Shown here: positions 40,359-47,460 of the stretch, piece after piece | Layout: each line of letters opens with the position of its first letter | How positions within the stretch are numbered: position 1 is the first letter of the stretch | Assembly: GCA_039822105.1 (NCBI GenBank) | Contig: JBCBMW010000002.1 | Coordinates: 313,768-377,767 of the forward strand | DNA from: Parvularcula sp039822105 | GTDB taxonomy: Bacteria; Pseudomonadota; Alphaproteobacteria; Caulobacterales; Parvularculaceae | Direction: 5' to 3' | Length of the DNA: 64,000 bases | Made by a program: the position numbers and the translations under genes | The notes under the pieces: model-generated | Databases searched by the model: none | Seen by the model: the letters and a program-made list of their open reading frames with translations, nothing else | What the model was told of the DNA's origin: nothing

Positions 40359-41054
40359 TCAGTCGGCCGCCGTCGCCTCCGGGCAATCATAGTCAGAATA
40401 CGTGAAAACGCTCCGACCCCGGGAAAAACCGCCAGGAAACGACACATCCCAAACCGTTGCCCGGCTCGTTGCGGCGGGGCCGTAGCCGTCCACGTGTTCG
40501 AACTCCATCGCCTCTTGGTAGTCTCGGCCTCGCGCAATCAGCGGAATACGGAATGGTTCTTTGAGAGAGATGTTGTACTGGGTCACGATAGGACCGTTGT
40601 CACTGGCGGAAACGACAGCCGTCGCGCACGAGCGGCTTCCAAGATCGCGGGGGCCGTTGGCGACGATGCCCTTTGGTAGGCTCTCTGCTGAGAGAAGAAA
40701 TGTGCCGTCATCCTGCTCGGCGATCGTCTCAGACGCCGCTGCCACTGTCAGGGCGTGGGCGTACCAATCGCGGGGCGGCGGGCTGTCGTCATCTCCTTGC
40801 GCGGCATCAAGCGCCCTCCAAACACCGGCCTCGTGGTCGAAACGCACAATGTCGCTCTCCACGTTGCGGCCCCGGCCGTTCTCAATGTCGACATCCGTTG
40901 TAACCGTGACGCTGCACGCCGCTCGGGGCTGATGGGACTCGGCTTGCAGCCTGATGGAGGCGAGGATGGCCTCACCATCCGCTGTCGCCTGCATCATCAT
41001 CGTCGCCACGATACCGCCAATCATCACTTCAACCCCCACTGTTCGTCTCGCCAC
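40359..41054 (-). CDS. Exported protein of unknown function
   Basis: 231 residues from GTG at 41054. A short hydrophobic N-terminus (VEVMIGGIVATMMMQATA) suggests a signal peptide, although it is weak; ATG at 41024 is an alternative start. The rest is a soluble, beta-rich sequence with three Cys and no recognised motif. Upstream on the same strand is a CPBP protease gene (18 bp gap), so cotranscription is possible. Confidence 0.65.
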   Translation of the reverse strand: MARRTVGVEVMIGGIVATMMMQATADGEAILASIRLQAESHQPRAACSVTVTTDVDIENGRGRNVESDIVRFDHEAGVWRALDAAQGDDDSPPPRDWYAHALTVAAASETIAEQDDGTFLLSAESLPKGIVANGPRDLGSRSCATAVVSASDNGPIVTQYNISLKEPFRIPLIARGRDYQEAMEFEHVDGYGPAATSRATVWDVSFPGGFSRGRSVFTYSDYDCPEATAAD

Positions 41055-41072
41055 GTCATTCTCGGTTCATAC

Positions 41073-41966
41073 TCAACGCACACCGATGATTGATGTCGTC
41101 CCATCCGCCCGCGCCTTGAGATAGAAACCAAGAGCCATCAGGCAGCCAAGCGTCGGCATGACAATACCGAACTCGTCGATGAAGAGATGCGAATCGGGCC
41201 CTTTCTGCGTCAGTGGCGTGAAGACGCGCTGGATGAAAAGGTTGTGGCTCGCGTGAAGGATCGCGGCTGGCCAGAGGCTCTGAGACCGAAAGGTGATGTA
41301 CGCATAGACAATCCCTTGGGGCAGAATCGCCATGGTGAAGATGAAGACTTGCAAGACGAAGCTGCCCGTCCCGGCATTATAGTCCGTAAAGAGAATAGCT
41401 GGCCAGTGCCAAACGGCCCAGATGGTTCCAGACAAAAGACCGACCGCCCAAAACGGCATGACCTTGCGCAGTTCCCAAATCAAAAGGCCGCGCCAGCCGA
41501 TCTCCTCACCCAGGGCACGCGACACAGCGGCAACCATGCCAACGGTGCCGAGCATCCCGCCATAGATGATCGAAGCGGGGACACTCGGCACCTCGCGCCC
41601 GATCAAAGCGCTGGTCCAGGTCGCCAGCGTTTCGGGATTGCCAAAACTGCTCCCTCCGAGGCCCAACGTCCAAACCGGCAGATAAATCGCGAAGCCATAA
41701 ATGACCGGAAGCAGCCAGGCGAACCAATGCCACCCCCATCGCCCCCAGCGCCACGGCAAGCTTACAATAGGCCGACCACGGATAAGGCATGTGAGAAGCG
41801 CTGCGATCCCAGGTGACCACATAACACCCGTCATCAGGATGGGAGGGGTCGAGCCCTGATAGCCCATCAGTCCACCGAAGATGCTGGTGAAGAGAAGCGT
41901 CAGCAGCAAGAACAGCCTGATCGTCCGCCAGGCGTCCCGGCGCTCATCGCTGGTGGCCCTGGTCAT
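41073..41966 (-). CDS. CPBP-family intramembrane metalloprotease
   Basis: 297 residues with about seven membrane helices. The CPBP/Rce1 motifs are intact: EEIGWRG (Glu-Glu and Arg), a helix with AVWHWPAIL (His), and ILHASHNLF (His). Such enzymes are CAAX-like or bacteriocin-immunity membrane proteases; the substrate is unknown. The start overlaps the stop of the upstream TetR-like gene by 4 bases, so the regulator probably controls it together with itself. Confidence 0.9.
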   Translation of the reverse strand: MTRATSDERRDAWRTIRLFLLLTLLFTSIFGGLMGYQGSTPPILMTGVMWSPGIAALLTCLIRGRPIVSLPWRWGRWGWHWFAWLLPVIYGFAIYLPVWTLGLGGSSFGNPETLATWTSALIGREVPSVPASIIYGGMLGTVGMVAAVSRALGEEIGWRGLLIWELRKVMPFWAVGLLSGTIWAVWHWPAILFTDYNAGTGSFVLQVFIFTMAILPQGIVYAYITFRSQSLWPAAILHASHNLFIQRVFTPLTQKGPDSHLFIDEFGIVMPTLGCLMALGFYLKARADGTTSIIGVR

Positions 41967-42604
41967 GAGGTTGTGATCCCGCGGAGAATGATGTCGGAAA
42001 AAAACGCGTCACGCTCGGCCGCGTCCATCTGGGCAAGGAATGTGGCCCGGCCGAGGCGGCCTGATATCATCAAGTCAGCAAGACCATGGGCGATCCCCCA
42101 ACACGCCAGAACATCAGCCATCGCCAGTTGATCCCTATGCGGATCTCGGCCCTGTATGGCTTCGATGTGAGAGGTCAGTTTCTCAAAGGCTGCGTTCGCC
42201 GCGTCAGCCAAACTGGGGTTCGACTTGTCAGTTCTCTCTGATGTGAACATCAACCGGAAAAGTGCGGGATGCGCGGTCGCGAAGTCGATGTATCCCAGCC
42301 CCGACGCGGCCAGTTTCGCCCGCGGGCAGCTTTCGGCCAGGTTTTCCCGCCGGTCCTGCGCCGCGATGAAGCGAGCGTAGCCGCGGGTGGCCAGCGCCGT
42401 CAGCAAGCCATCGACATTGCCAAAGTGATGCGCAGGGGCGCCGTGGCTCACGGATGCGCGCTTGGCGACCGAGCGCAGGGAGAACTTCTCCACGCCCTTC
42501 TGCGCCAGCTCAATCTCAGCCGCATCGAGAAGCAATCGATGAAGATCGGCGTGGAGATAAGAAGACTTGCCGCCGGTCGGCGAGATCTGTGGCGACGCGC
42601 TCAT
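41963..42604 (-). CDS. TetR/AcrR-family transcriptional regulator
   Basis: 213 residues. The N-terminal TetR helix-turn-helix spans about 20-70 (LLLDAAEIELAQKGVEKFSLRSVAKRASVSHGAPAHHFGNVDGLL), followed by a helical ligand-binding domain. First gene of an overlapping pair with the CPBP protease gene. The palindrome GTGTCACAC lies at 42614-42622, 10 bases upstream of its start, and is a possible autoregulatory site. Confidence 0.92.
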   Translation of the reverse strand: MSASPQISPTGGKSSYLHADLHRLLLDAAEIELAQKGVEKFSLRSVAKRASVSHGAPAHHFGNVDGLLTALATRGYARFIAAQDRRENLAESCPRAKLAASGLGYIDFATAHPALFRLMFTSERTDKSNPSLADAANAAFEKLTSHIEAIQGRDPHRDQLAMADVLACWGIAHGLADLMISGRLGRATFLAQMDAAERDAFFSDIILRGITTS

Positions 42605-42613
42605 AGGGCGACT

Positions 42614-42622
42614 GTGTCACAC
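42614..42622. promoter_or_regulatory. Palindrome upstream of the TetR-like gene
   Basis: GTGTCACAC is a perfect 9-base palindrome around a central C, 10 bases upstream of the TetR gene start. It is followed by TTTTAGACAGTGTC, which repeats the GTGTC unit. Candidate operator, weak evidence. Confidence 0.3.
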
Positions 42623-42711
42623 TTTTAGACAGTGTCAAGCAAAGGTCGCAGTTGATCCCCCGCCCCGACGCAGCGGGGTCCTCAGCCCATCAATGCTTCA
42701 AATGAGGCGCC

Positions 42712-42993
42712 CTAAGAGGACAGCACGTCTTGCCACTCAGCGTGCTTCTCAATTTGCGCTTTGGCGTAAGGACAAAGGGGAAGGATTTTCCGGCCCTCAG
42801 TGCGTGCGTCTTCCACACCGCGCTGGACGAGGGCAACGCCGACGCCCTGCCCGCGTAAGCCGTCCGGCACCATCGTGTGATCAATGATGATCATGTTCTC
42901 ACCAGCACGAGAATAGGTCATCTCCGCCGTGTGCCCATCAATGGTCACGTGGTAGCGGCCTTTGCTTTCGTCTTCCTGACGCTGAATATCCAT
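42712..42993 (-). CDS. Small GNAT-like acetyltransferase (YjdJ type)
   Basis: 93 residues from the second of two tandem ATGs (42996 is the other). The single acetyl-CoA-binding motif IIDHTMVPDGLRGQGVGVALVQ and the downstream ILPLCPYAKAQIEKH match the short 'Gcn5-related N-acetyltransferase CG' family, which is about half the size of a normal GNAT. Substrate unknown. Start overlaps the stop of the VOC gene. Confidence 0.85.
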   Translation of the reverse strand: MDIQRQEDESKGRYHVTIDGHTAEMTYSRAGENMIIIDHTMVPDGLRGQGVGVALVQRGVEDARTEGRKILPLCPYAKAQIEKHAEWQDVLSS

Positions 42994-43433
42994 CACTCGC
43001 TCTCCGTCAGCGTCTTGGCAAAGACCATCCGGTCGTCACGGAACGCTTTGAACTCTAGGGCATTGCCAGCAGGATCGCGGACGAACATGGTCGCCTGCTC
43101 CCCGGCTTTGCCCTCGAACCGGATATAGGGCTCGATGATGAAGGGGGTATCCGCCGCTTGCAGCCGGTCGCGCAAGGTCTCCCAGTCGGACCACTCGAGG
43201 ATCAAGCCAAAATGGCGGACCGGGACACCGTGGCCGTCGACCTCATTGGTCTTGGCGGCGGCGCATTCCTCTGGGGCGTAATGGGTGACGATCTGGTGGC
43301 CATGGAAGTCGAAGTCGATCCACTCACCAGGCGCTTCGCGCCCTTCCGGGCACTGAAGAATGCCGCCATAGAAACCCCGCGCAGCCTCAAGATCATCGAC
43401 AGGAAACGCGAGATGAAAACGCGGGCGGGTGAT
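42993..43433 (-). CDS. VOC/glyoxalase-family protein, apparent ATC start
   Basis: About 146 residues. The frame encodes TRPRFHLAFPVDDLEAARGF, then DFDFHGHQIVTHYAP, GVPVRHFGLIL and MFVRDPAGNALEFKAF, the two beta-alpha-beta modules of a VOC protein with metal ligands His/His/Glu. The only canonical start in frame (TTG 43205) would remove more than half of the domain. The frame begins immediately after the TGA of the upstream MerC gene (43439-43437): TGA GCG ATC ACC CGC. The homologous N-terminus MTRPRF aligns with ATC at 43433, so initiation at ATC or coupling to the upstream stop is likely. Enzyme activity unknown. Confidence 0.8.
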   Translation of the reverse strand: MTRPRFHLAFPVDDLEAARGFYGGILQCPEGREAPGEWIDFDFHGHQIVTHYAPEECAAAKTNEVDGHGVPVRHFGLILEWSDWETLRDRLQAADTPFIIEPYIRFEGKAGEQATMFVRDPAGNALEFKAFRDDRMVFAKTLTESE

Positions 43434-43436
43434 CGC

Positions 43437-43874
43437 TCAGCCCCGCGCTGATCGGTGCGAGCTCCAACGCCAAACATGCGCACCTGCCAGTGTCAGCGCC
43501 CCAACAACCGTCAGAGGCACCTCCCAGTCGTGCAGCGCTTCAACAAAGACCGCTGCCAGCATCAGCGCCAGACCCGTGAGCGCCATGCCGGCAAAGACGA
43601 GCGGCCGAACGGTCCGTTGGTACTGGATGAGAGCCGTTGCTGTGAACGGAACCGCCAGGAGCACGAGGCCTCGGTGGAGCCACTCTTGCTCAAACGGTGC
43701 CGCCACGGCTGGAGCTATTGCCGCCAGGACAGGCATGGCCAAGCAATGCAGCAAGCACAGACTGGACAGGACAACGGCCGGACCGTCGGGGGTCAGCACT
43801 GATGCACGGGTGTTCACGGACGCAGGACCTCGCGGGAGACTTGGCGGACAACGCAATATGCCCGCCGGGTTCAC
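43437..43874 (-). CDS. MerC-domain membrane protein
   Basis: 145 residues from GTG at 43874; an internal GTG at 43817, preceded by GAGGT, gives a better hydrophobic N-terminus and may be the true start. Four membrane helices and the MerC-like Cys-containing first helix VVLSSLCLLHCLAMPVL are present. Family members transport or bind mercury or other small ligands, but many chromosomal ones have unknown roles and no other mer genes occur here. Its stop immediately precedes the VOC frame. Confidence 0.8.
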   Translation of the reverse strand: MNPAGILRCPPSLPRGPASVNTRASVLTPDGPAVVLSSLCLLHCLAMPVLAAIAPAVAAPFEQEWLHRGLVLLAVPFTATALIQYQRTVRPLVFAGMALTGLALMLAAVFVEALHDWEVPLTVVGALTLAGAHVWRWSSHRSARG

Positions 43875-43904
43875 ATAGGGCAGAGAGCAAAGATTGCTAC
43901 AGTA

Positions 43905-45062
43905 TCACCGCTTCTCGATCGGAACAAACTCGCGCTGGGCTTCACCGACATAGGCGGAGAGTGGCCGGATCAGTTTGTTGTTACCGAGCTGCTCAATCAC
44001 ATGCGCTGTCCAACCAGTGATCCGTGCCATGACGAAAAGTGGCGTGAACATCGGGATCGGGAAACCCATCAGATAGTAAGCCGGACCAGCAGGGAAATCG
44101 AGATTGGGGTAGATGCCTTTCGCCTCGACCATGGTGTCGTCGAGAATACGGCTGATCTCCCAGTACTTCTTCGCCTCAGCCGTATCGACCACCTCGACCA
44201 TCTTCTTGAAATAGTCCGTCATCGTCGGAACACGGCTATCGCCTGAGCGGTAGACGCGGTGGCCAAAGCCCATGATCTTCCGCTTTTCTTTCAGCGCGGT
44301 GAGCATCCATTCTTTCGCGTTGTCGGGCTGCGCCACTTCGGTGAGCATATGCATCACCGCTTCGTTGGCGCCGCCATGAAGCGGGCCTTTCAGCGCGCCA
44401 ATGCCGCCGACGCATGCGGAATAGATGTCTGACGTGGTCGAGGCGATCACGCGCGCGGTGAAGGTCGAGGCGTTGAAAGAATGCTCTGCATAAAGAACCA
44501 TCGACACGTCAAAGCATTTGACGACCTCCGGCGCTGGCACTTCGCCAAAGCACATGTGGAAGAAGTTCTCTGACCAGGTGAGCGAGGGATCCGGGGCAAT
44601 CGGATCTTTGCCGATACGGTGCCGATACTCGGCCGCCACCATTTCGGGGATCTGCGCATACATCCGGATACTGAGGTCGTAGAGGCCTTTGGCGTCAAAG
44701 CCTTCCGACGTCATGCCAGAGCCGATATTGGCATCCTTGTCCTCTTGGCCTGCAAAGCTGAGCGAGCTGCGGATCATGTCCATCGGGTGAGCGTCGCGGT
44801 TGTAGCGCCGGATCACGTCATGGAGGTCTTGGGAAATGCCGCGCTCGCCGCGCTCTTTCGCACGGAACTCTTCAAGCTGCGCAGCCGTGGGGAGTTCGCT
44901 GTTCCAGATGAGGTAGGCGGTCTCTTCAAAGCTGCCGTTGACCGCGAGATCCTGCACGGCATAGCCGCGATAGGTCAGCGAATTGGTTTCCGGCACGACT
45001 TTCGAAACGGCCGTATCGTCGGCCAAAACACCAGCAAGACCGTACTTCACCTCGTCGGACAT
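43905..45062 (-). CDS. prpC: 2-methylcitrate synthase / citrate synthase
   Basis: 385 residues, the short type II form. Conserved citrate synthase active-site segments: LHGGANEAVMHML (His), IMGFGHRVYR (His) and PNLDFPAGPAYYLMG (Asp). With prpB and prpD nearby, condensation of propionyl-CoA with oxaloacetate is the likely role. The C-terminus (GWTAHVIEQLGNNKLIRPLSAYVG) is typical of methylcitrate synthases. Confidence 0.9.
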   Translation of the reverse strand: MSDEVKYGLAGVLADDTAVSKVVPETNSLTYRGYAVQDLAVNGSFEETAYLIWNSELPTAAQLEEFRAKERGERGISQDLHDVIRRYNRDAHPMDMIRSSLSFAGQEDKDANIGSGMTSEGFDAKGLYDLSIRMYAQIPEMVAAEYRHRIGKDPIAPDPSLTWSENFFHMCFGEVPAPEVVKCFDVSMVLYAEHSFNASTFTARVIASTTSDIYSACVGGIGALKGPLHGGANEAVMHMLTEVAQPDNAKEWMLTALKEKRKIMGFGHRVYRSGDSRVPTMTDYFKKMVEVVDTAEAKKYWEISRILDDTMVEAKGIYPNLDFPAGPAYYLMGFPIPMFTPLFVMARITGWTAHVIEQLGNNKLIRPLSAYVGEAQREFVPIEKR

Positions 45063-45091
45063 GGTTCACTCCTCAATCATTTGAGCAGCGG

Positions 45092-45103
45092 CTAGCATGC
45101 TAG
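45092..45103. promoter_or_regulatory. 12-bp palindrome upstream of prpC
   Basis: CTAGCATGCTAG is a perfect palindrome 30 bases upstream of the prpC start and 33 bases downstream of the OmpA-like gene stop. Possible operator; no regulator identified. Confidence 0.35.
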
Positions 45104-45136
45104 ATCGAGAGACGGGAAGGCCCCCCGGACCGATTG

Positions 45137-45559
45137 TTAGGGAATGAAAACAAGCTCGGCGCGGCGGTTGAGCGGTTCGCTTCGCTCGTCCTCGTGGGAA
45201 CGCAGCGGCTCCGCCTCACCAACGGAGGTGATCTCCACATGGCGCGCGCGGAAACCGGCTTTGATCAGTTCAGAGGCCACCGCTTCGGCGCGCTCACGGC
45301 CGGTCGCGAGGTTTTGATCTTCTGGACCTGCCGCGTCGGCATGACCTTCGATGCTCACTTTGGTGTAGCCCGCGGCCAGCGCACGGCTTGCGATCTCCCG
45401 CACGAGAAGCAGGCCCGCTGGGCCCAAATCGTTGCGGCCATAGTCAAAAAAGACTGTGGTTTCGATGGGTTCGGCAGGTTCCACCACAGCCTCAGCAGGC
45501 TGCGCCGCTGCCGCCACGGTCAACAAAGCCGCCGCCATCAAATGAGATGTGATCGCCAT
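45137..45559 (-). CDS. OmpA-like peptidoglycan-associated protein
   Basis: 140 residues from ATG at 45559 (GGAGG 5 bases upstream). Signal peptide MAITSHLMAAALLTVAAAAQ. The OmpA C-terminal domain starts at ETTVFFDYGRNDLG and continues with VSIEGHADAAGPEDQNLATGRERAEAVASELI and ending LNRRAELVFIP; the Asp and Arg that bind diaminopimelate are present. Periplasmic, binds the cell wall. Placed between prpC and the prpB pair on the same strand. Confidence 0.9.
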   Translation of the reverse strand: MAITSHLMAAALLTVAAAAQPAEAVVEPAEPIETTVFFDYGRNDLGPAGLLLVREIASRALAAGYTKVSIEGHADAAGPEDQNLATGRERAEAVASELIKAGFRARHVEITSVGEAEPLRSHEDERSEPLNRRAELVFIP

Positions 45560-45613
45560 CCAAACCTCCACGCGTGTGAGACTGTAGCGCGGGTTCTTGG
45601 CATCAAAAAGGCC

Positions 45614-45964
45614 TCACGTGGTCTTGGGTAAGCGATGGTGAACAGCGCGCTCCACTTTTGCAGTGACGCTTTCATACCAGCTGTACCAACCTGACCGGCC
45701 AGATGAGATGGCGGCCGCGTGCTCCGGATGGGCACGCCAGCGAGCGATATCCTCTTCGCTCCGCCAATAGCTCACGGTGATCGCAAAGCCTGCATCATTG
45801 CCCACGGAGTCAAAGCCCAGGAAGCCAGGCATGGTGCGCGCAAGCTCCTCCATCCGCGTGGCGGCCTCGGCGTAGCCGCCTGGATCTTCACCGCTCTTTT
45901 GGTTGGTGAAGATCACTGCATAGTAGGGCGGCTCGGGCAGCGGCGCCCGCTCCTCATCGCTCAT
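45614..45964 (-). CDS. Antibiotic biosynthesis monooxygenase-like (ABM) protein
   Basis: 116 residues. A single dimeric alpha-beta barrel domain of the ABM type: YYAVIFTNQKSGED, ARTMPGFLGFDSV, GFAITVSYWRSEEDIARWRAHPEH and GWYSWYESVTAKVER. Such proteins are heme-degrading or quinone-type oxygenases, or unknown. Start overlaps the prpB stop (ATGA), so it is coexpressed with prpB. Confidence 0.87.
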   Translation of the reverse strand: MSDEERAPLPEPPYYAVIFTNQKSGEDPGGYAEAATRMEELARTMPGFLGFDSVGNDAGFAITVSYWRSEEDIARWRAHPEHAAAISSGRSGWYSWYESVTAKVERAVHHRLPKTT

Positions 45965-46872
45965 GACTTCGGGGTGTCGCCAACCTCGAAATTGAAGAGG
46001 TCTTGGTCGAAGGCGCTGTAATCCTCGTAGCGGAGGAGATCGTAGAGATCCCGGCGGTGCTGCATTTTATCGAGGATGCCGTTCTGGTCGCCATAAGCCT
46101 TGATGTGATCAAGACCCCGCAGGGCTTCACCCATCGCGAGGCGCAGTGTCGTCACAGGATAGATCACGACATTGTAGCCGAGGTTCTCAAGCTCTGACCG
46201 GGTGAAGAGCCGCGACTTACCGAACTCTGTCATGTTAGCGAGGAGCGGCACGTCCAATGCTTCACGGACCAGCTCGAACTCTTTTTCGTCTTTGAGCGCC
46301 TCGGGGAAGATCATGTCGGCGCCCGCATCGACATAGGACTTCATCCGGTCGATCGCCTGGTCGAGCCCCTCGACCGCCCGCGCATCGGACCGGGCAATCA
46401 GCACGAAATTGGGATCCGTCCGGCCAGCGGCCGCCGCGCGCACCCGCTGCACCATCACCTCTTTCTCAACGACCTCTTTGCCGTCGAGATGGCCGCAGCG
46501 CTTGGGCATCACTTGGTCTTCGATGTGGCAAGCGGCGAGGCCCGCCTCTTCCATCAGCCGCACCGTGCGCGCCGCGGACATCGGCTCACCAAAGCCTGTA
46601 TCGACATCGATGATCACTGGCAGGTCAGTGACCCGAGCGATCTGGCGACCGCGGGTCACGAACTCCTCCTGATTGGCAATACCCACATCCGGCAGGCAAA
46701 GATCCGCAGAGATCACCGCACCTGAGGCGTAGACCCCGTCAAAGCCCTTCCGCTCAATGGCTTGCGCGCAGAGCGGGTTAAACGCGCCTGGGAACGCGTG
46801 GAGCTTACCGTCGCCAAGCATCTCGCGCAGGTCGGCGCGCTTTTGGGCGGCAGATTTGGTGGTGAACAGCAT
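45961..46872 (-). CDS. prpB: 2-methylisocitrate lyase
   Basis: 303 residues. Isocitrate lyase superfamily with the catalytic KRCGH motif (VMPKRCGHLDGK) and the metal/substrate loops YASGAVISA, DVDTGFGEP and ARSDARAVEGLDQAIDR. Cleaves methylisocitrate to pyruvate and succinate in propionyl-CoA catabolism. Full length. Confidence 0.95.
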   Translation of the reverse strand: MLFTTKSAAQKRADLREMLGDGKLHAFPGAFNPLCAQAIERKGFDGVYASGAVISADLCLPDVGIANQEEFVTRGRQIARVTDLPVIIDVDTGFGEPMSAARTVRLMEEAGLAACHIEDQVMPKRCGHLDGKEVVEKEVMVQRVRAAAAGRTDPNFVLIARSDARAVEGLDQAIDRMKSYVDAGADMIFPEALKDEKEFELVREALDVPLLANMTEFGKSRLFTRSELENLGYNVVIYPVTTLRLAMGEALRGLDHIKAYGDQNGILDKMQHRRDLYDLLRYEDYSAFDQDLFNFEVGDTPKS

Positions 46873-47011
46873 GGCGGGGCTCCTTCTTGTTCTCGCGCGC
46901 TGTTTCCCGCCAGAGAGCCCGTCTGTCTACACCGCTGGGAACTCTTTCCGGCCTGGGCGCAGCGGACAATCCGTGGCATGTCGCCTCCGCAAGACGTTTT
47001 GGGGATCTTCG

Positions 47012-47422
47012 ATGCGTTTCATTGGCCGCATTCTTGTGGCGCTGCTCGTTTTGGCTGCGCTGCCCGCTCACATGATTGTTCCGGCGCTCTACATCGCGTC
47101 CTACACGAGCCCTTACGTCTATGACTTGCTGTCAGGTGCTGATCCTTTGATCACGAGCTATGCGGACGCGGGCCTGGTACCAGCTCTCTTGCTGGCCGTG
47201 TCGTGTGTTTTGTTGGTCGTGACGTTTGTGCAGACGCTGTTCCACCGCGGTCAGCCAGCCCTCTTGGTGTTCCTCGCTGCAATCCTTGATGCAACATCGC
47301 TCTACGCCGCCAACACGCTGGGCTACACAAGCCTAGGACTAAGCCCGCTACAGATTGGCGTACTCGGTGCAGGGATCATTATCCTGTGGCTGCTCGTCCG
47401 CGCGGTGCAGCCTAAGCGGTAA
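47012..47422 (+). CDS. Integral membrane protein of unknown function
   Basis: 136 residues from ATG at 47012; the longer frame to 46757 overlaps prpB and is rejected. Four hydrophobic helices: ILVALLVLAALPAHMIVPAL, AGLVPALLLAVSCVLLVVTFVQTLF, ALLVFLAAILDATSLYA and IGVLGAGIIILWLLV. No family recognised. Lies alone on the plus strand between prpB and prpD. Confidence 0.75.
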   Translation: MRFIGRILVALLVLAALPAHMIVPALYIASYTSPYVYDLLSGADPLITSYADAGLVPALLLAVSCVLLVVTFVQTLFHRGQPALLVFLAAILDATSLYAANTLGYTSLGLSPLQIGVLGAGIIILWLLVRAVQPKR

Positions 47423-47425
47423 GAA

Positions 47426-47447
47426 GAGGCCGACAAAGGCCGGCCTC
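47426..47447. terminator. Bidirectional hairpin between convergent genes
   Basis: GAGGCCG (47426-47432) pairs perfectly with CGGCCTC (47441-47447) around an 8-base loop, followed by CCCTCAACTTTTC on the plus side. It lies 4 bases after the membrane protein stop and 14 bases before the prpD stop. Probably a rho-independent terminator for both. Confidence 0.6.
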
Positions 47448-47460
47448 CCCTCAACTTTTC

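Noticed and set aside
43437..43439. Selenocysteine at the MerC-VOC TGA
   Set aside because: No SECIS-like hairpin was apparent after the TGA, and the residue position is not a catalytic Cys/Sec site. A simple stop with a non-canonical restart is more likely.
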